From Anaeramoeba flamelloides (Eukaryota > Metamonada > Anaeramoebidae): a DNA stretch of 64,000 bases. Position 1 is the first letter of the stretch; each line of letters opens with the position of its first letter. The stretch is from NCBI GenBank assembly GCA_027625915.1, contig JANTQA010000057.1:248001-312000 (forward strand), written 5' to 3'. The notes beneath the pieces were generated by a model, which did not search any database, was not told the origin of the DNA, and saw only the letters and a list, made by a program, of their open reading frames with translations. Shown piece after piece: positions 1-11,210 of the stretch. A program made the translations under genes and the position numbers.

Positions 1-910
1 AACGTAAAAAATTCACTTCTTAAGTTTTTTTTCTCAAATACTAATAAATTCCATTTGTAAAAATACATTTTTAGTTCAATTTCCTGTTTTAGAACAATGC
101 CATCTCAATTTTTTTAAAAAATTGTTACAACAACAAATGTTGTTGTGTTAACGAATTTCAAATGTTTATTAATATGTATACCAAGAAAATTCTTTCTTCA
201 AGCTGAAAAATCCTTTATCAAAAATAAGAAATTGAACTCAAAAAATTTAAAAATATCTGAATGAATTTATCAGTAATTCTTTATTATCAAATAATTTTTT
301 GTAAAAAACAACTGTTTTTTTGAGAATAAAACACAGTGAATAATGGGTTTGTTGAACAATACTAAATCAAAAAGAAAATCTTTTTGTTTTAGATCTTCAA
401 TTAAAATTTTTTTTGATATATAATTAAAATTCCAAATTGTGTAGTCAAGAAAAAATTAAAAACCAATTGAGAAAAATGTGTTCGAAATTAGATAGAAGAG
501 TTGTTCAAAAAGATGTTTAACATTCAATAGCTAAATTCACAAGAAGAAAGAAAAATTTCCATGAGATCTAATCGTTCAATTCAAAAAAAACATTCTAACT
601 TTAGTGTTGAATTTCTTCAAAATTGTAATTTTTTTAAAGGAATGTAGAATAAACAAAAAAAACAAAAAAATTAAAAATATTAGATAAAATCAAATTTAAT
701 GAAATGAAACTATTTTTATTTCTTGAGCTGTTTTAAAATCTCAAAAAAAAATAGAATTTTAATTTTACTGAGTGATATGACTTAAGAATAAAAAACCGTA
801 TCAGTCCTAATTTTTATTTCTTTATTTCTTTTATTTCTTTTCAATTTTTAATACACATCATACATCCAATTAACTTTTTAATTCTTTGAATTGAAAAATA
901 ATTTTTTTTC
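1..910. other. AT-rich left flank, no gene seen
   Basis: No open frame with protein-like composition was found on either strand. The last 70 bases are pyrimidine-rich and end in a CAG at about 909-912, which looks like a 3' splice site in front of the transposase-like coding sequence. I did not find the left terminal inverted repeat of the downstream transposon here. Confidence 0.5.
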
Positions 911-3636
911 AGAACACCTCGACGAAGAACTTTATTGAGTGAATAAAGAATTTCTTCGTAAAGTTACAAAGGTTGTTTTGAGCTCGGGTGTGACAACCCA
1001 ATTCAATTACCAAAGATTGTGAAAAACTTTACTTCTATAAAATTTTCATACCATTGTACTAAATGTGATAATATTCAAGAAATTTCAACCTCTAACAAGA
1101 ACAGTGATATTAAAAGGGATTATAATAGTGAAAATATATCCCGATTAATATTTTCTTTTTTATTATCAGGGGGGTTCTATGGACAATATGAAAGGTTTAT
1201 GGAGTCCGTGGATATTTCCCGATACCTAACAGATAAACGGTGGAAAAAAACATTAATGTATTAAAAATTATAACAAAAGAAGTGTTTGAAGAACATCTAA
1301 ATAAGAATAGATCAGGTAATTTTTTCAACACAAACTCTCTTTTTCAAAAAATAACTTTCATTTAATCTTTTAAGCATTTAAATTATTTTCTTTGATCTAT
1401 ATATATATATATATAGAAATGGATTTTGGAGCATTAGAATTAGTGTTTGACACAGGATGGTCAAGTGCCCATTTTAAAGGGGGTGAAAGTTCAACTGTTA
1501 CAATAGATCTAAAAACTGGGAAGAATTTTGATCTTATTGGTATGATTAAGGGAAGAAATTATGAAGGGCCATCAAATGAAATGGAATGTGGTGCAATTGA
1601 AGAGTTCTGCAAAAAATGGGATAAATATAATCAAGGTGACAGAAATAGACAAATTAAGATCCAGAAGGTGATAAAAGATGGCGATTCACAAATACTTGCG
1701 ATTTTCCAGAAGGTTTGGCCTGAATGTAAAGCTGCACTTGATCTAAATCATTACCTCAAATCAAAAAGAAAACTCTTTGAGAAAGTTACGGGTTTTTATT
1801 CTTTTTTCAAGAAAATAAAACATTCAATGCTTTTGTATTTAAGGACCTTGATCAAATTTAATTTAAATCCCGAATTGTATTATTATTATGTCTTTATCTC
1901 AATTTTTCATTTTCTAGACGACCACCGCCTTTGTATTCATAAAGAGGAGAAAGCAAAGGGGGGGGGGGGGGGGGGGGGCATTTTGATTTTCCTGGACTGA
2001 CGATATTTGATGAGGAAAGATTTTTACTTTTTAAAGCATGGCTTGTTATGATTTTAAACCAAATAGAGGGACTAACTTATGAAGGGTTGTTAACATACAA
2101 AAAAAACTCTTAAATCAACTTGCCGTTCAAAAAAATCAAGAAAAAAGTCAAAAAAATCGGGCCGGGTTGCAAAAATTTTAATTAAAAAAATAAAAATTCC
2201 GAATTAAAAAAAAAACAATTATCCTTGCAAGAATTAAATAACTTAAAGCATCTATTCAGCATGAAATTATCTTTAGAAATAGATATTCTCGATGAAACAA
2301 CACAATATCTCACTAACACCAAACCAAATAAACTGATCAAAGAATTGATCAAAACGATTTTTAAACAAATTTTACATGAAAATTCCACAGATTTGGAAAA
2401 AAAAATAATTATGAAACAAGAAGATTTGAAAAGTCTCATTAGAAAACTCCAAAAATTAGATCCAAATGATGTCAAAGAACTCGAAAAAAACCAACCTATT
2501 TATTCTGAATCTTTAATATTTTTTGAAATCCCACTTGATTTTTATATTAGTAGGAGAATGATTGGAAAAAATTTGGAAAGATTGAAGAATTATCCCCCAT
2601 CACAGTTCGAAGCTTTATTTTCAATTGTGTTTGAAATGGCAAACGATTCAGAAAAAATTTATGAAGGTAGATCTACAAACCCAAATGAATCTTACATGAG
2701 TACAAGAATCATGTTTATTCCGAAGAGGATTGATGCAAAGGATCAATTTACAATGAGGGCAATGTGGGCTGTTCTTCAAAGAGAAAGTCCAAATTGGAAA
2801 TCAAAAATATTAAACAGGGTTGGCTTCCGAATCTCAAATTCGCATTTCGAAAGAGAAAAGGAACATTATCAACAAAGAGTTCAAAATTCTCTCAGGGCCA
2901 CTCAAAAAAAATATATACAAAGGAGATGGGAAAATAAACCTTATTATAGAAAAGTAATGCAAGAACAAAAAGAGATCAATGAAAAAGATTCAGAAAATAA
3001 AACACAAAAAAAACCTTGGAAATGCAGAAATTTTAAATGTACAATTTCATTCCAAACAGAAAAAAATCGAAATATAAATGAGTTAAAATGCAAGAATTGG
3101 GAATATGGGAAAAATTTTAGAGAAGGTCAAAGACCCATCGTTTTAAAAAAAAGAAAAAGAAAAAAGAAAAAGTCAACTGTTATTACAAAACAGGGAGATA
3201 ACGAATTTAAGTGTACGATATGAGGAAGAGAAATAAAAATGGGAAAATTGTTCGTAAAAGAATTGTTTTTGCCAGAAATATCAGAAGAGAAGAAAAAACT
3301 CTTGAAAAAAAAATCGAAAGTGATGAACAACAACAATTTTACAACATAGATAGTGATGATGATTTAACATTTGAAGAACTTTCAGATGAAAATGGAATTG
3401 AAGAAAATTCAAAAGTGTTAATATTGGACCCGGAAAAGCAATGGAATTTAGGCTGGATTCATTATGGTAATTTATTAACAAGATACTCATCTCCCAATTT
3501 GAAAGTATCCTTGCCAAATGGTCAATTGGAAGAAAAAGAAAATAAGAGATTAAATATTTTTAATGATTTTATTCTTCAGAATAGAAAAGAAAACGAAAAA
3601 TTATCTCACCAAGATCCAATTGAAATCTTATATTAA
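911..3636 (+). mobile_element. Decayed Mutator-like (MULE-type) DNA transposon, transposase region
   Basis: The translated pieces resemble the Mutator-like transposase domain. In order they show an N-terminal CxxC segment (about 1050-1070), a first catalytic-type Asp in FDTGW (about 1456), a GPSNEMECGA block, a second Asp in KDGDS (about 1680), DLNH (about 1745) and a DDHRLC block (about 1918). A C-terminal helical region (2186-2950) follows, then a degenerate zinc-ribbon tail. One intron is likely at 1316-1416, joining RS to EMDFG in frame, and a second is likely to end at 1917. The coding sequence is damaged: an extra or missing base in the A7 run at 1244-1250 shifts frame; TGA at 3221-3223 sits where the CxxC pattern expects a Cys codon; and the tail from 3224 continues in another frame to 3636. 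A 21-base G run also lies inside it. Terminal inverted repeats and a target duplication were not found, so the element's ends are unknown. Confidence 0.75.
1958..1978. repeat. Poly-G tract, 21 bases
   Basis: An uninterrupted run of 21 G lies in the transposase-like coding region, where it would encode about seven Gly after an EEKAK segment. It is the only long G run in an otherwise AT-dominated window. Confidence 0.95.
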
Positions 3637-4310
3637 CAAATCAAATATTTCGAAAATAAACTCTTTTTTTTACTCTTGATCTAAATAAATTCAATATTTG
3701 TTTTTTTTTTTTTTTTTTTTTTTTTTTCATTAAATTTTTATTTTCATTTTTACGAGCTTATTTGTACAAAAAAAATTTTTTTTTTGATACTTTTTCCTTG
3801 CTATATGAAATTTTTAGCAAGGGTTTATGCAGTGAATTTTTTTTGAAAAAATCAAAAGAAAATGAAAAAAAAAATTCTTTTTCATTTTTAAAAGATCGAA
3901 AAATGACAAAGATTTAAAATTTGACGATCGCAAAAAAATTTTTGAAAAATTTTTCCAAAATTTGTCGTTTTTTTTTTCAGAAATATTTTTTTTATTAATA
4001 CATAATTGCTGAATTTGAAAAACATAAATATGATTGGGAGTGGTAGCTTAACAAATAATCTTAATTCCATTTTCAGGGATTGTAAACCTTAAATCCAAAA
4101 AAAGCTATTCTTCTTTTTGCAAAACATTTCAATTAAATCCGATTTTTTTGGAGAGAGTGTTCCTTTAAATTTTCGTTAAAAGGTTATTGAATAAACCAAT
4201 TTTTGCGTAACTTTTTTAAACTTTTCGGGAGAAACTAATTGAAATCTGAAAAAATCATTTTTCCTTTTTTGCTTAATTAACCAAAACACAATCGTTCTTT
4301 GATCCAAATT
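3637..4310. other. Intergenic: T27 run and a small hairpin
   Basis: No gene was seen. The stretch holds a 27-base T run at 3701-3727 and a 7-bp hairpin (CCTTGCT/AGCAAGG) near 3796-3823. It separates the transposon relic from the phosphatase start codon. Confidence 0.6.
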
Positions 4311-7300
4311 ATGACCAATTCAAAAACAATCTACCCACCAATGGAAACTCGGATTTCTGGTCCAGTTATTGCAATTGGTGATATACATGGATGGTGCAAG
4401 GGTATTAAGGATTTATTCAATCATTTAAAACAAGAAATAACAAATTTTGAAGACTGTTGGGTTGTTTTTCTTGGCGACTATGTTGATCGCGGTCCAAATA
4501 CCAAAAAAGTAATAACCATACTTGATTTTTTTGTTAATTATTTTATATGACGTTTTGGAATTTATTTTTTAAGGAGTCCGATTAAAAATATCAAGGATTG
4601 TGCTGAGCACGAAAAAGTGTTTATTAGTGTGAATGTAATTATTGGTTTGGAGAACTCCTTGATCCGAAAGTCAAAGAGATCTTGTGAAAAATTTGCAAAT
4701 CAAAAAGGAAAATTTTCAATTTTTGTTCACTTTATTTTTTAAAGACCAAATTTTCTCATTCATTCAAAAAATTGATTGGTCTCCAAAAAAAATCAAAATT
4801 GCGATTAGAAAAAGATCATTTCAAAAGTGTCTTTTTTTAGTTTCTGAAAATATTTCAGTGAATTAAAAGCAATTTTGAAAAAACTATCAAAGTTAGTTTT
4901 GACCAAGTTAATAATCCCCAAAGGAATTACAAAATTAAGAGTTTTAAGAATTAATAACACAAAAACTTGATTTTAACTTAAAAACAAAAAATAATTGATT
5001 GTTTTTAAAGATCTATCTCTAAAATGAAGGTAAAAATATTTGAATTTGTGTTTGGAAAAGTTTCGCAAGCCAGATCTATAATTTTGTTTTTTTGAAGTTA
5101 TTGAACGAATTTATATTACTGGAAGAAGCAAAGTACCTAAAAAAATTCAATAGGTATTCGGCTAACCTACAATAATTTTGGCATTTCTATAAAATCATGA
5201 ACACAATATGTCTTCATATACGGGTATAATGTTTTATTAAAAAGAATTTGTTTTAATGAATATATACACACCTAAATTTGATTAGAAAATTGTTAAAACC
5301 CAAGTCCTTGATTCACTATTTTAGTTCAACAAACTCCCATAATCTTTTGCTACAAATCGAAAAGCAATAAAAATATTTCTAATTTTTTATTATTTTTTTG
5401 TTATTAAAATCAAATTTATTTAAAGATCAGTCAATAAGGGGGGAGAATTAGCATTGTTTTTCTTGGTAATTTGAACAAATAAAGAAAAACATTTTATTTT
5501 GTAAAAATTGAAATTTCATTTGAATTTTTTTCTTGAATAAATATAACTCCTTTTTTTCTGTATCGAGTGGAACGCGCACCACCAAAACAAAACAATTTTA
5601 AAATCAAAATTAAAAAAAATAACTATTCTTTCTCCGAGTTGAGAAATTAAATTTCTCTTTTCTGTTATTTTCTTCAATCAAAAAAAGTTCAAGAATAATT
5701 ACTACCAAACATTCGAGTTATAAATTGTTTTCTTTCCGATGTGTTTATTTGTAATTTTTTAAACCCCAAATGGTAATAAATAATCTCAAAAAGTAAATCT
5801 CATTAAAGAAAATGTCTATCGAATCCCCGATGTCTCTTAATAATTGAATTTTTTATATAAAAATTTCACTTCAAAAAAAAGCAATTAAATACTGTTTTCC
5901 ATTCTTACTCTCAACTAAATATCCTTTTTATCCTTTAAAATTTGAAATTGTAATGGTAGATTTTCCAAAAAAATTATTTCAAAAAAAAATAAAAACCTTC
6001 TTTGGTTTCGAAAAAATGTAGTATTTCTTTTTTTTTATTGTTGAGCAGAGGTGATTCAACAAAATTACCTCCTGTTTGCCTGAAACTCTAAAATTGTATT
6101 TAGGGTTTTTTATCCTAACTGTAATGTAAGCAGGATTACAGCTCAAAGGATATCTTTTCTTTAAAAAAATGAAAAGAATAAATTATTTCTGAAAAAAGAC
6201 AAGAAAAAGAGAAAGAAAAGCAAGGAATGAAAGAGAGTCAAAAAATAATAGAAAAAAGAAAAAACTTCAGTGAAAAGTTTTTTTTTTTGGGCCCCAAGTG
6301 TTGAATGGGCTGGTGGTTGTTTCCTTTTATGTCGTTTTTTTTTGGATCGCCACCATAGGTTGTTTTAATAAAGAGTTCTAAATATTTGAACAACTATAGA
6401 TCGAATGAAAAAGGCTGTTTATTAAATTTTGATTTAGAACTTTATAGATGGGTTGAATCTAAAAAGCTCTGGTTTTTAAGAATAAGATTTGGTTTTCGAA
6501 ATTTTCTTTTCAGTTGCTTTGCTTTTTTTTTTTATTTTTTTTTTTTGTGTATGATTTTTTTTTTATTATTTTATTATTTTTTTTTTGTAAGTTTCCCAAA
6601 TCTTGTTTTTGCAAAATCCCAGTACAAGATACCGACTCGACAGCAAAAACCCAGTCCAAGTAACGACTCGCCAGATAGTACGGAAAGTTCAATTCGGTTC
6701 ACTTTGGTTGGTTTCAGATCGCGTTCGTTGGATTCAGTTCAGTTGCATAAATCCTCGTCGAAGATCTGATCATGAACAAGTTTGGTTGGGTTAGTCATGA
6801 CCAGGTCAACCAATTCTTATAATGGTTTTTTATACTTTTTACCTTTCCCAAACACCTAAAAAACAAAAAGAGAAACCTAGAGCCCAAGCAACTTAAGAAG
6901 GGAAATTTGGTAAAAGTAAAAAGTATAAAAAATAAAAATGTAGTATTTCAAGAATTTCATTTTTCAGTACAAATATATTTTATATGAACCTCTAATGATC
7001 AAAAAACCGAGTATCTAAACTTTTTTAACCTTGTTTAATTCAAATTTCGACAGGTAATCCCCATTCAATTCCAAACTAATAGATTTTTAATTCGGTTTTC
7101 ACCAATAAGTAAAAATTGTTTCAGTTTAATTATCTTTGGTATTTTTTTCTTTATTAGTTTTTTGATCAACATTTCTCATTCAATTATTCATATCCACATA
7201 AGATTCAATATTATTTTTGGTGTCGATTACTGGAAATTAGAAAAAATAAAAAAATACCGAAATTGTAGCAAAATACATCGCTAGTATGAAAAAATAAAAT

Positions 7301-10051
7301 TGAAAAACTAAAAATTAGACAAAACTACAACTTCAATTATCATTTCATCTGTTTAATTGAGTTTATTCAAAATATAATCAACATTCCAGTTCTTAAAAAT
7401 CTTGAGGCTGTTGTGTTTATTGTTGTTAATAGTACTACGATTTTTAAAAGTCTCTAGTCTAGAAAAAAAGGTCTATTTTCGAGTTAAATTTTTTAAAATG
7501 GGTGTGGCAATGAATTTTTCTTTAAATTCGACTTTAGGATATTTTTTTGAAGAGATAATAACTAATAGTCTTGAAAACACTCTTATCATCTAAAAAAGCC
7601 CAAATGCATAAAAAAAAATAACTGATGATAAATATTGAAAGTGTCCGTCAAGTGCCGTAGAGTTTTCCAGAATTCAAAAGAATGGAGAGAAATCAATGAT
7701 TTTACTCAATTCTTTTGAATTCTGGAAAAGCTAACGGTGGTTTTTTTTTTAATTTAAGAAATAAACCTAACGGGGCTTTTCTTGGGGTTTTCTGTTTTAT
7801 TAGTTAAGTGTTCTAGGTTTTTTTTTACTTTTCGAAATAAATAGAAAACTCAAGAAAAGATGGCGGCGGTTTTCCAGAATTCGAAAGAATAGAGAAAAAT
7901 CAAAGATTTTACTCAATTCTTTTGAATTACTGGAAAACCGAACGAAAGTGTCCACTGTTTTCCAGAATTCGAAAGAATATTTTTTTTCCAATTTATAAGA
8001 ACAAATAATTCTTTAATAGTCAAAATAATTGATTCCCTATTTGAAAGATATTCCTCAGATTTAAAATACTTTTAAAATATAATAAAATGACCTCTTAGCT
8101 AGAAGAAAAAAGTTTTCAAATTTTTTACTATTAAATTGAAAAAAAATATTAATAGAAACTGGAAAATTAGATTTTCCAACTTAAATTGTAAAATGTCTTT
8201 AAAAATATTTTTTGATCAAAGATCCTTTATTCACCAATAGTGCTTATTCTAATTGAAGTTATTAAATAGATAAAATTAGCAAATATTTAATTTTTTTTTG
8301 AAACAATTTTTTCATGATAGTGATATGAATGAAATTTAACCTCAAGATAAAATAAATTAAAATTGTTTGTTCAATATATCCTTTGGGATAATTCAAAAAT
8401 AATTTCAATTTCTCACAATTGATTTTAATAGAGAGAAAATTTTAGTTTGTAAGTTTTCAAAAAACTCCTTTTTGAAGCAAAATTGTTCCTTTCTTACAGA
8501 AAAAAAAAACGAATTGACTTGATTTTTTTTATTAATTCTATTATTTTTTCGCTAAATACATACAAGTAACTTTGAAAATTTTGAAAATATCGAAGTTATA
8601 AGATGAAACGTAAAGATAAATCGAATATTAATAATTCCATCTACATAATATTTTTTAATTAATATTGTATACAATGCTAGAAAAATCTGAAATATTGCAA
8701 AAAATAAAATTACAAATCAAAATTAAATTTCTTCATCAACCTTGTTTCAGTCAAAGTGCCCAATTTTTTTTTTTTTTCAAATATCAATTATTTTGCATAA
8801 TTGTCCTCTAAAGAACAAATAAGAAATAAGTAGAATAATAGACATCAGATAATAGTTGATATTCGTCTGAAGTTAATCTAACCAAATCAATAGATTTTCT
8901 TTCAAAAAAAAATCCAAAAACCCAAATTCTTGGGTTTGCATTGAGAAAAACAACAATTTTCATTTTGATCTCCAATTGAAGATCCAAAGAAAATTCCAAT
9001 AGAAATCAATATGATTTTTCTACAATCATTTTTACTATTTTGGTAACATCAATTTAGCAGGTTTTACTTCGTTACTATAGATCTTTCAATAAAAAAAGAA
9101 ATTTGTAAATAAATTAGGTGTCAAAAAAAATTGCAAAATAATTACTTATCAAAAAAAAAAATGTGAAAAGTGAAAAAATGATTTCAATTTTGGAAATTTC
9201 AAAAATGAAATTTATTCTTCTAAGATACATTCATTCCTTTTAAACTCCATTAATTCGCTCATTATGGCTTGACCCATTTTGACTGGAAAATAATTTATTT
9301 GAGAATTTTTATATTTTTGTTAATTTTTGGAAAAGTTTCCTACTTATATTCATATCAAATTCTTCCCACTATTAATAATTAATTTATATAAACAACTCCA
9401 AAATAGACTCTTGAATTTTTGGTAGATCTCTGGTTAAACAGGCCAAAAACAACATTTGTGATGGGAAATCATGATTTAAGTTTATCAACCTTTTTAAAAA
9501 TAATCCAAGAGCCAGAAAATGGGGGTTTTTCAAAACACAAATCATTATTAAAATCACACCATTATTGCCCTGAAATTCCTGACCAAGAAAATATGCATTT
9601 ACAGGGTTTAAGATATCCAAAGTACTTTGATGGCGAATCAACTTTTAAATCATTTGGTGTTGAATTTCCTAATAACATCGAATTACGAAAGCAATTCCCA
9701 GAATCATTTTGTAAATTTTTCCAGGCTTTACCCTGGGCGGTTGAACATGATGATTATGTATTTGTTCATAGTGGAATGGATGAAACAGTTTCTTATGAAA
9801 GCAATTTGATAGAACTTCGAAAAAGAGATTTTTCAATACCAAAACCAACATATTTATGTGATAGAACACATTGGCTAGCGCCCAAAGATACAAAGAAAAC
9901 AATAGTTAGTGGGCATTTATATGTAGAAGAAATCGAATATTCCGAGAATAGGATTATAATGGATACAACTGGTGGGGAAGATGAATACATGACTGCACTA
10001 TTATTACCAGAAAATATTTCCTTTTGTCTTCGTCCAAAAAAAAATAATTAA
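4311..10051 (+). CDS. Rhizobiales-like (RLPH2-type) PPP-fold metallophosphatase, two exons
   Basis: Exons are 4311-4508 and 9407-10051, encoding 280 residues. The intron begins GTAATA and ends AATAG, is in phase 0, and joins NTKK to TLEFLVDLW without loss of conserved sequence. The metallophosphatase signature is complete: GDIHG (residues ~23-27), GDYVDRGP (~56-63), GNHD (~85-88), VHSG (~200) and VSGH (~245). The block MHLQGLRYPKYFDGESTF and the late GGEDE segment match plant RLPH2 rather than PP1, PP2A or PP2B. Known RLPH2 enzymes prefer phosphotyrosine; that specificity here is inference. ATG 4311 was chosen because no ATG precedes it in frame. No signal peptide is seen, so a cytosolic role is likely. 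The 4.9-kb intron is the oddity: other introns in the window are 85-410 bp. Confidence 0.88.
6617..6800. repeat. GC-rich patch with a 32-bp imperfect tandem duplication
   Basis: Two units beginning CCCAGT..CAAG and containing CGACTCG.CAG start at 6618 and 6650. They are followed by a stretch rich in GGTT and TTCAG motifs up to about 6800. Composition differs sharply from the flanking AT-rich intron. No tRNA B-box or recognisable RNA gene was found. Origin unknown. Confidence 0.6.
7639..7980. repeat. Repeated hairpin units
   Basis: A perfect 21-bp inverted repeat (arms 7663-7683 and 7709-7729, 25-base loop, arm begins TTTTCCAGAATTC) recurs about 206 bp downstream with arms 7869-7890 and 7915-7937. 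A third single arm lies at 7957-7978. The words AAGTGTCC and CCGT flank more than one unit. This looks like partial tandem duplication of a small foldback element inside the phosphatase intron. Confidence 0.85.
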
Positions 10052-11039
10052 AAAAATCTATTTTTTTTAATTCAAATAAAAGAAAAATATGTAATTCCTT
10101 ACACAATTGACTCATTTTGGAAAAATTGCTTTCTCCTAATTGAAAAAATATCTACCACCAATTGTAAACTATATAATCACTAATAAACATGTTGGTGAAT
10201 ACAAACGATGACAAAAGGTTCAAATAACAATAAAAATGAATGATTTTTTATTTCCAAATCTTCTTTTTGTTTTAATAAATTGGGGTTTCCATTTAAAAAA
10301 AAAAAATAATAAACTGGGCAAAACCGTTGTTGTGATAATACGTATTGTATTATATAATTAATACGTTGCCAAAATTTCTTTTTAAATGTTTTATATAATA
10401 ATAGCAAGTTACTCTTTGGTTATTGTGGGTTAAGATATGTTTACTATTTTGGAATAATGTAAAATATGAAATTTTCAAAAACGCCCAAAAGTCGGTATTT
10501 TTTTGATCAATAGGAAATATTAGTAACTTTTCAACAATTTGTTCTCATTTTAAAGATAGATAGATAAATTATCGGATAATAATTATCGGTCATAAATGAG
10601 GATATTGGTGAAATCTTCTCAATTTATAGAATTTATAGATTTACCAAAGGGTAAAATTTAAACTTTGAAGAATTAATAGAAAAACTCTCAGAGAAAATAA
10701 AAATATAATTTTGATATGACATTTTAAAATCAGAATCGTTTTTATCGTTTTATAATATTTGATTTTTTTTTTCGCTTCTTTTTTATTTTTTTTTTTTTTC
10801 CCAAAAAAAAATCTTATAATATAAATTAAATTTATTTGCCTAATATCTTTTCTAAAAACCATATCAAGAAAACCAAGAATCTTAGATGCTGTTTATAATG
10901 TATCAAGCAATGAATTAGTCAGAACAAAAACTCTTGTTTAAGGAGCTATTGTTGTAATACATTTCACACCATATAAACAATGATATAAACAATTTTATGG
11001 TGAAAACATTGGTAATTTAATAAAGAAAAAACTGTGAAG

Positions 11040-11210
11040 AAAAAAAAAAAAAAAAGAAAAGATATGAAAAAGCAAAAGAAAATTTTGTGAAATTAGAAAA
11101 AAAAGTTCTGATCTAAAAATTTTAAAAAAATTTGATAAGAATCCGGAATAAAACCACAGAACCGGTTCCAATAACATTATAAAGTGGGTTAAAATTTTTG
11201 AAAAATTACT
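11040..11210. repeat. Fragment of repeat family S
   Basis: The sequence matches the 3' part of the family S copies near 24.8, 31.85 and 33.2 kb. It shares the order GAAAAAGCAAAA, TTCTGATC, AAGAAT..GGAATAAAACC and CCAATAACATTATAAAG. The 5' part of the element is absent. Confidence 0.7.

Larger units (their letters stand above)
4509..9406 (+). other. Giant intron (4,898 bp) of the phosphatase gene
   Basis: GT at 4509 and AG at 9405-9406 give an exact in-frame join of conserved phosphatase sequence, so this is best read as an intron. It holds no convincing gene. It contains several patches that are GC-richer than the surroundings (about 6290-6360 and 6617-6800) and a cluster of hairpin repeats at 7639-7980. 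It may have grown by insertion of mobile DNA, but no complete element with clear ends was recognised. Confidence 0.75.

Noticed and set aside
6510-6794. Overlapping short frames in the GC-rich patch
   Set aside because: No shared motif with any family, and the patch is better described as a tandem repeat of unknown origin.
8808-8999. 63-codon minus-strand frame with fairly protein-like reading (SIDLVRLTSDEYQLLSDVYY)
   Set aside because: Lies inside the phosphatase intron with no flanking exon, domain or conserved context; left uncalled.
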